A stretch of DNA of 64,000 nt from Cerrena zonata (lineage: Eukaryota; Basidiomycota; Agaricomycetes; Polyporales; Cerrenaceae). Each line of letters begins with the position of its first letter. Position 1 is the stretch's first letter. The position numbers and the translations under genes were made by a program. The DNA is taken from the NCBI GenBank assembly GCA_038087015.1, contig JASBNA010000037.1, positions 62,001 through 126,000 of the forward strand. Reading direction: 5' to 3'. Shown in pieces: positions 1-10,020 of the stretch. The notes below the pieces were generated by a model, which was not told the DNA's origin, searched no databases, and worked only from the letters and a program-made list of their open reading frames with translations.

Positions 1-1133
1 CAAGACCTGTTCAGTGCGTACATTCCACGTCTCCTGAGTCTGGTCAAAGATATCCCTATTCCAAGGTTAGTGAATTATCTTGGTTGCCACTGATCCTTCG
101 ACTAATCCATTGGGTGTAGAACCGAGTACAAAGATAACGACGTCGAGTTCGTTCTCGAAAACCTTGACATCTCCACCTTCAGTCTTCTTCCTGGGCACGC
201 CTACATCCGCAACATCACCGATATCGACATACAAGCACCGTCAGCTGGTAAAACCCAATCCACTGTCGGTTCACTCACCCGTATCTACGTGCAAGGGATG
301 CAACTCGCTCTTCGGGAGGTTTCATTCTACTTCGAGATAAGAACACCACCGTTGGCCCAGCTGAGTTTACTGGCCTTCTGGAGTTTACCCTTCCACCACA
401 GGGTATTGACGTGGACACCGTAGTTCGTGTGATCCCCAATTCTGCTACCGGGCTGAAGGAACGGGAAGAGCGGAAGGGGTTCCTCGAGATCCAGAAAGTT
501 GATGTCAAGGTATCTGACGACATCGACGTCCAGATTAAACAATCAAATCACAACATCATCTCCACCGTTTTCCGACCTGTCATCATCTCTCGTTTCAAGG
601 AGACCCTCCAGACGTTACTTGCGGAGAATATTCGTGGTGCTCTCGAATGGAGTGACGCATTCGCTTGGGATGTTGGCAACCGGGCTGAGGTCTTTGCTGA
701 TGCAGGTCTTCCTCGCGGGCCTAGTCTCGTCGCAGGATTCTGGAGCGAACTTGGACACCTTCAGAAAGGTGACACTGGTCTGTTCAAGGGATGGAAAGCG
801 ACAGGCACAGGTATCATCAAGGAAGAGGGAAACGAGAAGGACGGTGCCAAGTTTGCTATGGGCACTGAACCACAGGTCCTTTCTGGCGAGAAACGAGGAC
901 CAAAGGGGATGTTCAGCGAGCCACTAGCAGAGAAGATGGGTGCAAACGCCGATGCGGAAGGTTTGGCTGAGAGTGCTAAGGATCAAGTCAAGGGTGTCGC
1001 TGAGCAAGCTAAACAGACGGTACGGGATGGAGTACAGAAGGTGAAGTCGTTCAAGCAAGCCGTTGAAGAGAAGAGTGAAGGCGAGAAGAGGTCTCCTGGA
1101 TGGAAGAGCTCAGCTTTTGATGTCTCGACATAA
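1..1133 (+). CDS. HAM1-like (DUF4449) family protein, C-terminal part, with apparent frameshift
   Basis: The 5' part of the gene lies left of the window. Exon 1-65 (phase 2) joins exon 120-1133 across a 54-nt GT-AG intron (66-119). The reading frame runs through about 335, then must shift by one base near 336-339 (one base appears missing) to continue to the TAA at 1131-1133. The C-terminal tail is charged and repetitive, with AKDQVKGVAEQAKQ-type heptads, and ends SSAFDVST. I recall this layout, a beta-rich region followed by a helical charged tail, from fungal HAM1-like/DUF4449 proteins, which are TULIP/BPI-like and possibly lipid binding. The assignment rests on memory of the family. The frameshift could be a real mutation or a base error. 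Pieces of this 3' end recur at 2881, 5270, 9535, 16573 and 21560, so this is the probable parent copy of those scraps. Confidence 0.5.
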
Positions 1134-1327
1134 ACACTCCCGTAATTCACACATCCTTCTCTTTCGTACACACATTCCCCAATATCCGTGATGGAACTTC
1201 ACAGTGTCATATCCCTCTTTTCGAACTCCCGTATAAACATAATCCTAACAGTGTATATCACCGGTATCAATCGAAAGGACTCCTGTTACTACGACATGAG
1301 GGGCGTATTCGGATTCCGCTGTACCCC

Positions 1328-1520
1328 ACTACGACGAGGTGGGAAGAGAAGTGTTTCACTGGAAGCGAGCATGAGCTGGAGGGATGTCGATGGTGTGACA
1401 TGGCCGCTTCCTGAAAAATGAAAAATTGATGGAAGGTGATGCATTGATGGTCTATAGGATGGAAAACACGTCTGATAGGGGAAAGACAAAGAAGGTTTTG
1501 AGAGGGTGTGTTTGGTCTTT
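1328..1520. repeat. Dispersed segment S, copy 1 (inverted copy at 12360-12555)
   Basis: Read on the minus strand, this stretch matches 12360-12555 read on the plus strand. Shared blocks include CCCTCTCAAAAC, TTTCCCCTATC, CTATAGACCATCA and GTGAAACACTTCTCTTCCCA. Neither copy has a convincing ORF. One lies between the HAM1-like 3' end and the truncated deaminase paralogue, the other upstream of the MFS transporter. It could be an old segmental duplication or an unrecognised mobile sequence. Confidence 0.6.
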
Positions 1521-1544
1521 AGGAATCTTTAAATTTGAGCGACT

Positions 1545-2174
1545 TCAGTTGTTTACAAAACGAGATATCTCGACCCCATACAATCTTACACTCTGCTCGC
1601 TGAACGGGACACCCGACGCAAGGAGAGCCTCGGTAGCAGTGCATATCGTATTGACAGCCTTGAGATATTCCTCGACTCCCTCGCCCAGTGTAGGTCCCGC
1701 TTTATCCTCTTCTATGCTATCACAAAGTCGTTTGCAGGCATCACGCCATTTTTGAAAGCGGTGACGAAGGAGGGGAGAGTGGATGTTGAGGAGATGCGTC
1801 ATGTATAGGTATGTTTCTAGAACTGGAGGTGTGGACATCTTGGAAAACTCGACGAGGTAGTTCCAGATGGTCACTAAGAGGGTTTGCGGAGACAGGGCAT
1901 CCTCGCCCGAGAGATCTTCAGCTTTGTTGGCAGCAAGGGTGATGATAACCTCTTTACTGTCGATACCTAGTGTCATAGCAAAGACCTTGCCGTCCCGAGG
2001 GGTTGTGCGAAGGAGGAAGACGAGGGCATCGAGGAGTTTTGGGATTGACTTGCGCACAACGGGCTTCTCGTCTTCGTCCTGAGAAAAGTAGGAAGTAATA
2101 TTGTCTTCCTCGAGGAACGAAGAGAGGAGTTGGATTGTTTGAGGGACCATCGTGGATGCGGGGCTTGGACTCAT
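1545..2174 (-). pseudogene. Deaminase-family paralogue A: N-terminal domain only, no deaminase exon
   Basis: A 209-codon ORF whose protein aligns by eye with exon 1 of the neighbouring deaminase genes. Shared landmarks are KLLDALVF, FAMTL, the xxxAAN strand and HSPLLRHRFQKWRD, which corresponds to HLPLLRSRLSKWR. It is the most diverged copy besides the one at 17285-18789. The frame stops about 25 residues before the conserved exon 1 splice site, and nothing resembling the deaminase exon lies between it and the HAM1-like 3' end at 1133. It is therefore a truncated relic, or less likely a free-standing N-terminal-domain protein. The start at 2174 is the first ATG; a second Met lies eight residues in. 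Confidence 0.6.
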
Positions 2175-2880
2175 CGAGGTAATTAATATTGTGAGAAACA
2201 GAAAACAGGATTCATAGAATTGTACAATTTCGTACAGGAGTCTGATTTGGTAAGAAATCGGATTGGGCGACTCCGATCGGGTTTACCCGAGCCGAGCAAA
2301 CAACTTGAAGCAACTCCACTAACTCGAACTTCTGACCGAGTCAACATCGATAATCAGAAGCCTAGAATGAGAGCACGTTCGAAGCACGTACCAAATTCAC
2401 GATAGGGTCCAAGACAGCAGAACGATTGCCCCAGAAACGATGAATCCGAGTGATAAACGTCCCAAAGAAACGCAACGCTTTATGAGGCAGATTGGTTCCA
2501 ACTCTTCAGACTCCAGCCTGAGCACGGAAATTATATTACCTGTCAATGTGATTAGAAGAACCATTTTGTAAATAAGGGAAAGAGATGCACCGTTGAAGTA
2601 ATGAGGTGCCCAGACGTCGCAACTCCTTTGAGAACCTATTCACCAAGAGTGGGAGACCAAAAATATCGGACAAGAGAATGACGGCATAAGTTTTGCTCGC
2701 AGCTCATCCTGAGTTGAGAGTGTGGGGTACTCGTGGAGGGATGAAACGACATGTCGTGCTCTAAAAGTAAACCGACCATGTCCTGTTCATACTAATTAGC
2801 ATGTGTACAGCTTCCAGTTCCAGCATTCGCCAGTGGGAACTAGTATCGTCGAGCGCAAACGTTTCTTTTCAAAGTCCGGT
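2175..2880. other. Intergenic, no gene seen
   Basis: Upstream flank of paralogue A. It contains no ORF of note and no match to the other duplicated pieces that I can see. Confidence 0.5.
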
Positions 2881-3205
2881 AAGCTGAACAGATAGCACAG
2901 GAGGGTGTACAGATCGTGAAGTCGGTCACAGCTGGTTAACGTTAAGTAACGTTCAAGCTCAAGCAAGGCGTTGCAGAAAAGAATGAAGGTCTCCTGGTCG
3001 GAAGAGTTCGGCCTTTGAAATTTGAAATCAGCGTTACTAAATACGCATGTGCCTCAAAGTCACCGAGTACATATCCCGGACATATCCCGCACTGGCAAGG
3101 GATCCAATGATTCCATATCGTTCATCTCAAACTATGAACATAAATATAATAGTCGGTATGTCAATTGAAGAGACTCCTGATACATAAGTGGTGTCCATCG
3201 AACTG
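2881..3205 (+). pseudogene. HAM1-like 3' end remnant (copy h2)
   Basis: This corresponds to the last part of the HAM1-like gene at 990-1300. It starts at the AAGCTGAACAGATAG block, continues through GTACAGATCGTGAAGTCGGT, the KRSPGWKSSAF region (here GTCGGAAGAGTTCGGCCTTTG) and the 3' untranslated part ending near GACTCCTGATACATAAGTGG. Stops and frameshifts interrupt it. It sits immediately downstream of, and convergent with, deaminase gene B, as in copy h3. Confidence 0.65.
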
Positions 3206-3424
3206 GATGCCAGCAACACTCTAGTATATATGTACAAGTGCTAAACGGGAAAGAGAGGCTTCAAATCATGACAGTCATGTTACGTCAGTTACGAGCGCCC
3301 CTTGTTCGTTCTCGAAGACCTAATACAACTCGCACCAAAAAGAAACCCCGAGGCGGGGAGAACCAAAAGCGACCTTTGATCAATGACTGGGAAGTAAAAT
3401 CTCATAGGCAAAGTGAAGGACTTG
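3206..3424 (-). other. Conserved 3' flank of deaminase genes
   Basis: A block containing ACTCGCACCAAAA, GGCGGGGAGAACCAAAAGC, ATCAATGACTGGGAAGTAAA and GGCAAAGTGAAGGACTTG lies just past the stop codon of copy B. It recurs past copies C (5760-5863), D (7825-7937) and E (14260-14380, other orientation). It is probably the shared 3' UTR carried along by the duplications. Confidence 0.6.
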
Positions 3425-4834
3425 CTAGCAGTATTTATCACCGATATACGCATCAACAGTGAAGCCAATCAGTAGATTCAACCTTTTTGTCATCTTTTCC
3501 ACGATAGAAGCATCTAGTGCGACGTCGATCGATGGGACGACGGAAGGGTGGATGTGGAGATCTCTCCCTCTGATGAAAAATATAGGGCCGTTCGTGACAA
3601 TTTGGTTGTAAGCATCGAGGAAGATCCCACACTGAAGACAGCAGGGCTTTGACATAGCGATGTAAGTTTCCATGATTGGCTTGCCCCGGGCTTCGTTGTG
3701 GTGGTGCTGCACAAGCAGACACTCGCAATGAGGTCGGGAAATTCGACTCTTTCCAATGTTCTCCATAGCAACCCCACTCATGTGCTCGATAGCACTGTTA
3801 ACAATTTCGGGATCACCTAACCAACGGATAGTTTCATAGCCGCGGTGAAGGAACACGGCTACCTCTGCCTTTGTCCAATTCTCAAGACGAGTCGGCATAT
3901 CGACACCCCTGATAGGAGCGTTGGGTAGAACGCGAATTCCAAACGTTTTTGTGAGGAAATCTTGATACTTAGGATCTGTACAGAAACGTAACACCCTATT
4001 GATATGTATGATGGGAGAGGCGAGTTTTTCCCCAAACCGGATAATGTCAATGTATCTCTTCGTGTCTGTAAGACCGCGTGAGCCCAGATGTACAACAGAG
4101 AAATACGTGAGAAACCCCTACTCACCCGTCCCTTTTCCAGATAACCCTTGTAAGGAAGAAAGTTTCATCCGATCGTTACCAGTGAGTGTAGCTGACTGTT
4201 TAGAAAGGTTATTACATAGCTGAACATGGGTCATGAACTCTCCGACGGATTGGTCGGATAATGGCTCGGCTGACTCGGAAAAGGCCACAGTGGCGCAGAA
4301 TATTTTGTCGATAGAATCGAGATAATTCATGAGTGCCGCCGACAGTGAACCCGACTGTCGGAAAGAGGAAGAATACCGCCTCAAAGATTCGTAGCACACA
4401 CGCCACTTCGACAAACGAGAGCGAAGTAGGGGGAGATGGGTCTCCAGGACATATGTAGTGAATTCGGTGTTTTCCGTACGCTTCGGAGTCATACCAGAAC
4501 ATGCCAGCATATGTCTCCAAATGGTACCAAGAATCACTTGGGGCGAGGAGGGATCCGAGTGAGGAATGTCGTCAGGAGTGTTAGCAGCGACGGTAGCCAC
4601 GATGCCGTCCTGTACGATGGTCAAAGTCATGGCAAAACGGTCACCACGGTTGGGGCGGGTGTGGAGAAAGAAAACGAGAGCGTCGAGTAGTTTTCGGACG
4701 AGGCGGTCACCTCTGAATAGGCTCCTCTCCTGTCGAGGAATTCCGGCACGTTGGCTGAACGGGGAGAAGTCGTAGGATAATGCGGAAACAAGCTCTAAAG
4801 TCTCTGGAATCGAGAGTGTTGCTGGGTCCATCAT
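3425..4834 (-). CDS. OTT_1508-like deaminase, copy B (intact)
   Basis: Exon 1 is 4834-4126 and exon 2 is 4065-3425, with a 60-nt phase-1 intron (4066-4125, GTGAGT...TTACAG) between them. The product is about 448 aa. The family start is the MDP at 4831; here a base change creates an extra ATG at 4834. Residues 1-235 form the N-terminal domain, which in this family carries KLLDALVFFLHT, FAMTLTIVQ and AANTPDD. The deaminase domain follows: PHCE near residue 348 (zinc His, catalytic Glu), YIAMSKPCCLQC near 372-381 (zinc Cys pair CxxC), then FFIRGRDLHIHP. This H-x-E/C-x-x-C layout with an SKxxCxxC core and RGxxxHxYP strand fits fungal OTT_1508-like deaminases. The substrate is unknown, predicted to be a nucleotide or nucleic acid. 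It is nearly identical to the inverted, truncated copy at 15453, with about ten differences in exon 1. Confidence 0.8.
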
Positions 4835-4878
4835 GAATCGTGAGTATGGCAGCGTATGGAAAGAGATGAGCTGTAACG

Positions 4879-4913
4879 TTTATATAGACCCTCGCTCACA
4901 TCCGTAATCAGTG
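4879..4913 (-). promoter_or_regulatory. Deaminase gene B promoter: TATA box plus CACTGATTACG element
   Basis: On the minus strand TATATAAA (4886-4879) lies about 48-55 bases upstream of the ATG, and CACTGATTACG (4913-4903) lies 16 bases further upstream. The same 11-mer and the same 16-base spacing occur before copy H, the 11-mer also precedes copy E, and a variant occurs before copy C. Confidence 0.5.
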
Positions 4914-5269
4914 AGTTCCTAGTGATCGGTCCAGTGGATGGGTCGAACCCTGACCTTGAGATGGGCCCATGGCAATGACAAAGGTCACTGAGTGACAAGA
5001 TGCCGAGACCTGGCATCAATGCCATTGGTTCATAGAATAACAATGGGTAATTACAGATGAAAGTCACACCTCGGTCTCAGGTAATACCCTGTAGCACATG
5101 CGCAAACATTTCCCTTCCAAGTTTGAGTTGACGACTGCTCTCGAATGAGGTGACACGTTTGCGTGAGACGTCGGCAAGGAAGAGAATAACGAGAAGGAAG
5201 GTGACAAATCTACTGCAGGTCGAGACACAAGGACTGAAGAGGACGTTCGGTGGAGAAGACAGCGGCAAC
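4914..5269. other. Upstream flank of copy B, no gene
   Basis: Non-coding sequence between the B promoter and the next HAM1 remnant. It contains short matches to the flanks of the other copies but no ORF I would defend. Confidence 0.4.
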
Positions 5270-5690
5270 GATCGATGCGGACAATTTGGCCGGGATCAAG
5301 TCAAGGGTGTCGCCGGGAAAGCTAAACAGATGGGACAAGAGGGAGTACAGATCGTGAAGTCGGTTGGTTAACATTGACGTTCAGTGAGCAAGACGTTGTA
5401 GAAAAGAATGAAGACGAGAAGTCCAGCTGTACGGAAAATTTCCGAATTCGGCCTTTCAAGTTGAAATTTGAAATCAACGTACATACTCACTCGACTCAAA
5501 GTTTGTCTTTCCCTTTTTGTCTGTCAAGTCACTGAGTACATATCCCGCAAGGGATTCAATGATTCAAATTCTTGTACTATGAAGATAAATATAATTGTTG
5601 GTATGTCATCATTATCAATCGGAAGGACTCTTGATGCATGATACTCCTGATACATGAGTCCATCTCGGAGCTGGACGCCAGCAACTCCCT
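5270..5690 (+). pseudogene. HAM1-like 3' end remnant (copy h3)
   Basis: GATCAAGTCAAGGGTGTCGC, AAAGCTAAACAGATGG, GTACAGATCGTGAAGTCGGT and the following 3' flank (ATATCCCGCAAGGGATTCAA, ATAAATATAATTGTTGGTAT, ACTCCTGATACATGAG) match copies h1 and h2 in the same order. Several stops break the frame. It is convergent with deaminase copy C, which ends at 5864. Confidence 0.7.
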
Positions 5691-5863
5691 AGTACGTACG
5701 TACAAGTGCTAAACGGGAAAGAGAGGCCACTACCGCTTTAAATCCTGATGACCAAGTTACGAAATACGACTCGCACCAAAACCCCTAGGCGGGGAGAACC
5801 AAAAGCAACCTCATATCAATGACTGGGAAGTAAAATTTCGTAGGCAAAGTGAAGGACTTGCTA

Positions 5864-7266
5864 TCAGTATTTATTACCCATATACGCATGAAGGGTGTAG
5901 CCAATCAGTAGATCCAACCTTTTTGTCATCTTTTCCACTATAGAGGCATCTAGTGCGACGTCGATCGATGGGACGACGGAAGGGCGAATGTGGAGATCCC
6001 TGCCTCTGATGAAAAACAAAGGGCCGTTCGTGACAACTTGATTGTAAGCATCGAGGAAGATCCCACACTGAAGACAGCAGGGCTTTGACATAGCGATGTA
6101 AGTCTCCATGATTAGCTCGCCCTGGGCTTCTTTGTGGTGGTGTTGCATGAGCAGGCATTCGCAATGAGGTCCAGAAATTCGACTGCTACCGATGTTATCC
6201 ATAACAATCCCACTCAAGTGGTCGATAGTATCGGCAATGGTCTCTCGACTACGACCTGACCAGCCGATAGTTTTATAGCTACGATGAAGGAACACAGCTA
6301 CCTCTGCCTTTGTCCAACTCTCAAGACGAGTTGGCATATCGATACTCCTGATAGGAGCGTTGGGTAGAATGCGAATTCCAAACGTTTTTGTGAGGAAATC
6401 TTGATACTTAGGATCTGTACAGAACTGTAACACCCTATTGATATGTATGATGGGAGAGGCGAGCTTTTCCCCAAACCGGATAACATCAAGGTATCGCTTC
6501 GTGACTATAATCCGCGTAAGCCCAGATGTACAACTGAGAAAAGCGTAAGGAACCACTACTCACTCGTGGCTTTACCAGATAACCTTTGTAAGCCAGAAAG
6601 TATCTCCCGGTCGTTGTCACTGAGTTTAGCCAACTGTCTGGAGAGATTATTGCTGAGTCGGATATGGGTCATGAACTCTCCGATAGTTTGGTTGGATAAG
6701 GGCTCGGCCGACTCGGAAAAAGCCAGGGTGGCGCAGAATATTTTGTCGGCATCATCGAGATAATTCACGAGTGCCACCGACAGTGAATCCCGCTGTCGGT
6801 ACCGGGAACAACGCTGTCTAAACGATTCGTAGCACACGCGCCACTTCGACAAGCGAGAGCGAAGAAGGGGGAGATGGGTCTCCAGGACATATGTAGTGAA
6901 TTCGGTGTTTTCCGTACGCTTCGGAGTCGTACCAGAATACGCGAGCATGTGTTTCCAGACGGTATGAAGAATCACTTGTGGCGAGGAGGGCCCCGTGTGA
7001 GGAATGTCATCAGGAGTGTTAGCAGCGACGGTAGCTACGATCTCGCCGTGCACGATGGTCAACGTCATGGCAAAATGGTCTCCACGATTGGGACGGGTGT
7101 GTAGAAAGAAAGCGAGAGCGTCGAGTAGTTTCCGAACGAGGCGGTCACCATTGAATCTCTTCTCGGCTTTGGGGATTCCGGCAAGGCGACTGGATGAGGA
7201 GATGTCGTATGATAATGCGGAAAGAAGCCGTAGAGTCTCTGGAATCGAGAGTGTTGTTGGGTCCAT
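5864..7266 (-). CDS. OTT_1508-like deaminase, copy C (intact)
   Basis: Exon 1 is 7266-6564 and exon 2 is 6504-5864, with a 59-nt phase-1 intron (6505-6563) at the same position as in the other copies. The predicted protein is 447 aa, starting at the family MDPTTLSIPE; an in-frame ATG at 7311 would add 15 residues but is not shared. The catalytic motifs are intact: PHCE followed by LLMQHHH, and SKPCCLQC. One residue is missing relative to B in the loop before GDRLVRKLLD (KRFNGD against RSLFRGD). It faces HAM1 remnant h3. A TATA-like TTATATA lies on the plus strand at 7314-7320. The substrate is unknown. Confidence 0.8.
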
Positions 7267-7313
7267 CGTGATCGCAACGGCGGATCGAGAAAGACACACT
7301 GCAACATTCAAAA

Positions 7314-7351
7314 TTATATATGTACATCCTTACTCAAATACGTAATCGGCG
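7314..7351 (-). promoter_or_regulatory. Deaminase gene C promoter: TATA box plus variant CGCCGATTACG
   Basis: TATATAA lies about 50 bases upstream of the MDP start. The element at 7351-7341 differs from the CACTGATTACG of copies B, H and E at the first bases and is spaced about 20 rather than 16 bases from the TATA box. Confidence 0.4.
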
Positions 7352-7599
7352 ATTTCCCGCTTCCCTTCAATGAGACTATGACGGATTAGCGTATTTATGT
7401 AGTGTTGGTGGTAGCAGAAGAGAAGGTAGGAACATAGCTAGGCGATACATAGGCTGTCCAGACCGAGTCCCCCAAGTGATACTTTGAAAACTCGCGCAGC
7501 GTCCGAGTCTTAGTAGGTACCCACCCGCCGTGCTATTTGCAATAGACCCTATCTCACTTTGCCCTTCTGCTTCTGGATGTTAGACCCTGAGTGGGGTAT

Positions 7600-7830
7600 T
7601 CTGGGGAAGGTTTGGGAAGACGAGTAGATTGTCAAATACATAGGTGATAGAGTTAGAGTTGAGTCGAATGGATGATAGAGTTCACTTTGTGTACCTGCTT
7701 CTCAGCGTACGTACTCAGCTGACCTTGTTGCTTTCCTTCTTTGAGTCGCCACTGTGTTGAGCACATCGAGGGAGGCCGGAAAGATATTTGGGAGATTTAA
7801 TAAAAGCGGTATCTTATTAGACTCCTAATA
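7600..7830. repeat. Flank repeat, copy 1 (second copy 9725-9910)
   Basis: Blocks such as GGTGATAGAGTTAGAGTTGA, TACTCAGCTGACCTT, AAAAGCGGTATCTTA and TAGACT occur in the same order here and at 9725-9910. This copy leads into the 3' end of deaminase D. The other abuts the 3' end of the MFS transporter, so it marks a duplication breakpoint. Confidence 0.7.
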
Positions 7831-7937
7831 CGACTCGCACCAAAAGAAACCCTTAGACGGGGAGAACCAAAAGCAACCTCATATCAATAACTGGGAGATA
7901 GAATCTCGTAGACAAAGTGAAGAACTTGAAAACCTTG

Positions 7938-9337
7938 TCAACGTTTCTCACCCATATACGCCTCAATAGTGAAGCCAATCAGTAGATTCAACCTAAATGA
8001 CATCGTTTCCATGATAGAGGCATCTATTGCAACGTCGATCGACGGAAGGATGGAAGGTTGAACGTGGAGATCTCTGCTTCTGATGAAAAATAGAGGGCCG
8101 CTAGGAATAGCTTCATTGTAAGCATCGAGGAAGACTCCACACTGCAGGCAGCACGGCTTTGACATAGCGATGTACGTTTCCATCATTGGCTCGCCCCGGG
8201 CTTCGTTGTGATGGTGTTGGACAAGCAGAAACTCTCCATGGGGTCGGGAAATTTGAGTCTTCCCGATGTTATCCACAACAACCCCACTCAAGTGGTCGAT
8301 AGCATCGGCAACGAACTCGGGATCACTGCAAGGGATGGTTTTATAGCTACGGTGGAGGAATACAGCTACCTCTGCCGTTGTCCAATTCTCAAGACGGGCT
8401 GGTATGTCGACACACCTAGGAGGAGGGTTTGGGAGAATGTGGATTCGGAAACGTTTCGTGAGGAAATCTTGATATTTAGGATTTGTGCAGAAGCTTAACA
8501 CCCTGTCGATATGTATGAGGGGAGATGCTAGCTTTTCCCCAAATCGGATGATATCAATGTATCTCTTTTTGACTGCAGTCAATATGAGTACAGAGGTACA
8601 ATGGAGAACAATGTGAAAAACTCCTACTCACTGATACTTTTACCAGAGATTCTTTGGAAAGAAGTAAGTAACTTTCGGTCACCATTGCTAAGCTTAGCTG
8701 ACTGTCTAGAAACATTGTGGCATAGCCGAATATGGGTCATGAACTCTCCGACAGATTGGTTGGATAATGGCTCGCTCGACTCGGAAAAGGCCACAGTGGC
8801 AGAGAATATTTTGTCGACATTATCGAGATAACTCGTGACTGTCGCTGACGGTGAATTCGACTCTCGGAGCCGCGAAGATCGTCGCCTATAGGTTTCGTAG
8901 CACACGCGCCACTTCGACAAACGAGAGCGAAGAAGGGGGAGATGGGTCTCAAAGACATAAGTAGCGAATTCGGTGTGTTCTGTAGATTTCGGAGTCGTAC
9001 CAGAACACGCGAGCATATGTCTCCAGACAGTATTAAGAATCACCTGTGGCGAGGAGGAATCCGAGTGAGGAATGTCATCAGTGGTGTTAGCAGCGACGGT
9101 AGCAACGATCTCGTCCTGAACAACAGTCAACGTCATGGCAAAACGGTCTCCACGATTGGGACGGGTGTGGAGAAAGAAAGCGAGTGCATCGAGTAGTTTC
9201 CGGACCTCCCGGTCACCTCTGAACAAGCTCCTCTCTTTGCGAGGGATTCCGGCACTGTGGCTGAATGGAGAGATATCGTAAGATAACGAGGAAATAAGCT
9301 GTGTAGTCTCTGGAATCGAGAGTGTTGTTGGGTCCAT
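7938..9337 (-). CDS. OTT_1508-like deaminase, copy D (intact, HGE variant)
   Basis: Exon 1 is 9337-8632 and exon 2 is 8572-7938, with a 59-nt phase-1 intron (8573-8631, GTGAGT...CTGCAG). The product is 446 aa starting MDPTTLSIPE; two further codons (ATG ACG) precede the MDP in frame. The deaminase domain has PHGE instead of PHCE, keeping the zinc His and catalytic Glu, then SKPCCLQC. A TATA box (TATATAAA, minus strand, 9381-9374) lies about 40 bases upstream. The N-terminal domain keeps HLPLLRSRLSKWR and the AANT strand. It is otherwise a typical member of the array, and its 3' flank is duplicated at 9725. Confidence 0.8.
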
Positions 9338-9373
9338 CGTCACGATTATGATGGCGCATCGAAAGCTGTGGCA

Positions 9374-9381
9374 TTTATATA
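9374..9381 (-). promoter_or_regulatory. TATA box of deaminase gene D
   Basis: TATATAAA on the minus strand, 37-44 bases before the ATG, in the same context (GATC/GGTC-TATATAAA) as copy B. The CACTGATTACG element is not recognisable here. Confidence 0.4.
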
Positions 9382-9534
9382 GATCCGACTCGCTTCACCT
9401 CTCACTCGCAACTTGCGCACCGCACAGGGTTAATGTGTGAGCTTACGTCATCTACCCGCGAGCAGACAGCAATATTGTATGTTGAAATATCATAGCAAAA
9501 ATGTTTAAAAACAAAACAAACCACAGCCTGGATC

Positions 9535-9700
9535 ATCTCCAGGATTCTATGGTGAAGTTGGGCATGCCTTTCTAGACAGAAGAAGAGTCTAGAGCTCGGC
9601 CTTTGATGTCTCAACATAAACTCATTCAACTTGGTAATACAACCACACCTCGTAAATCTGATCCGACTCACACCAATACACTGTGATACATGATTCCCCA
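9535..9700 (+). pseudogene. HAM1-like 3' end remnant (copy h4)
   Basis: GAGCTCGGCCTTTGATGTCT followed by CAACATAAACTCA matches the last codons and stop of the HAM1-like gene (SSAFDVST), and the downstream GATTCCCCAATGTCCCTAT matches its 3' flank. Only the extreme 3' end is left. Confidence 0.6.
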
Positions 9701-9724
9701 ATGTCCCTATTGGAGGTGAAGAAG

Positions 9725-9910
9725 GTCCAGAAGACGAGTGTACTGTCAAATAGGTGATAGAGTTAGAGTTGAGGCTTCGTGTGCCCGCTTCTCAGGGAAC
9801 GCGTACTCAGCTGACCTTACTACTTCCCTTCTCCAAGTTGGCATTGAAACACCGAGAAAGGCCCTCAGAATTTTTGAGAGGTTCAAGAAAAGCGGTATCT
9901 TACTAGACTA
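9725..9910. repeat. Flank repeat, copy 2
   Basis: Second copy of the 7600-7830 segment, somewhat shorter, ending 110 bases from the stop codon of the MFS transporter. No deaminase exon follows, so the duplicated block was cut here. Confidence 0.65.
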
Positions 9911-10020
9911 GAAGTACAAAACTTAGAATACAAAACCAACAAAGAATCCAGAAAAGGGGCGTGAATGATAACATAACAACATTTCAAAAAAAGTAAGCAA
10001 GGAGCCCCTCATAATCAATC

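Noticed and set aside
4930..4970. Minus-strand GGTTCGACC resembling a tRNA B box
   Set aside because: The flanking bases do not form a T stem, and no matching acceptor or anticodon arm lies upstream.
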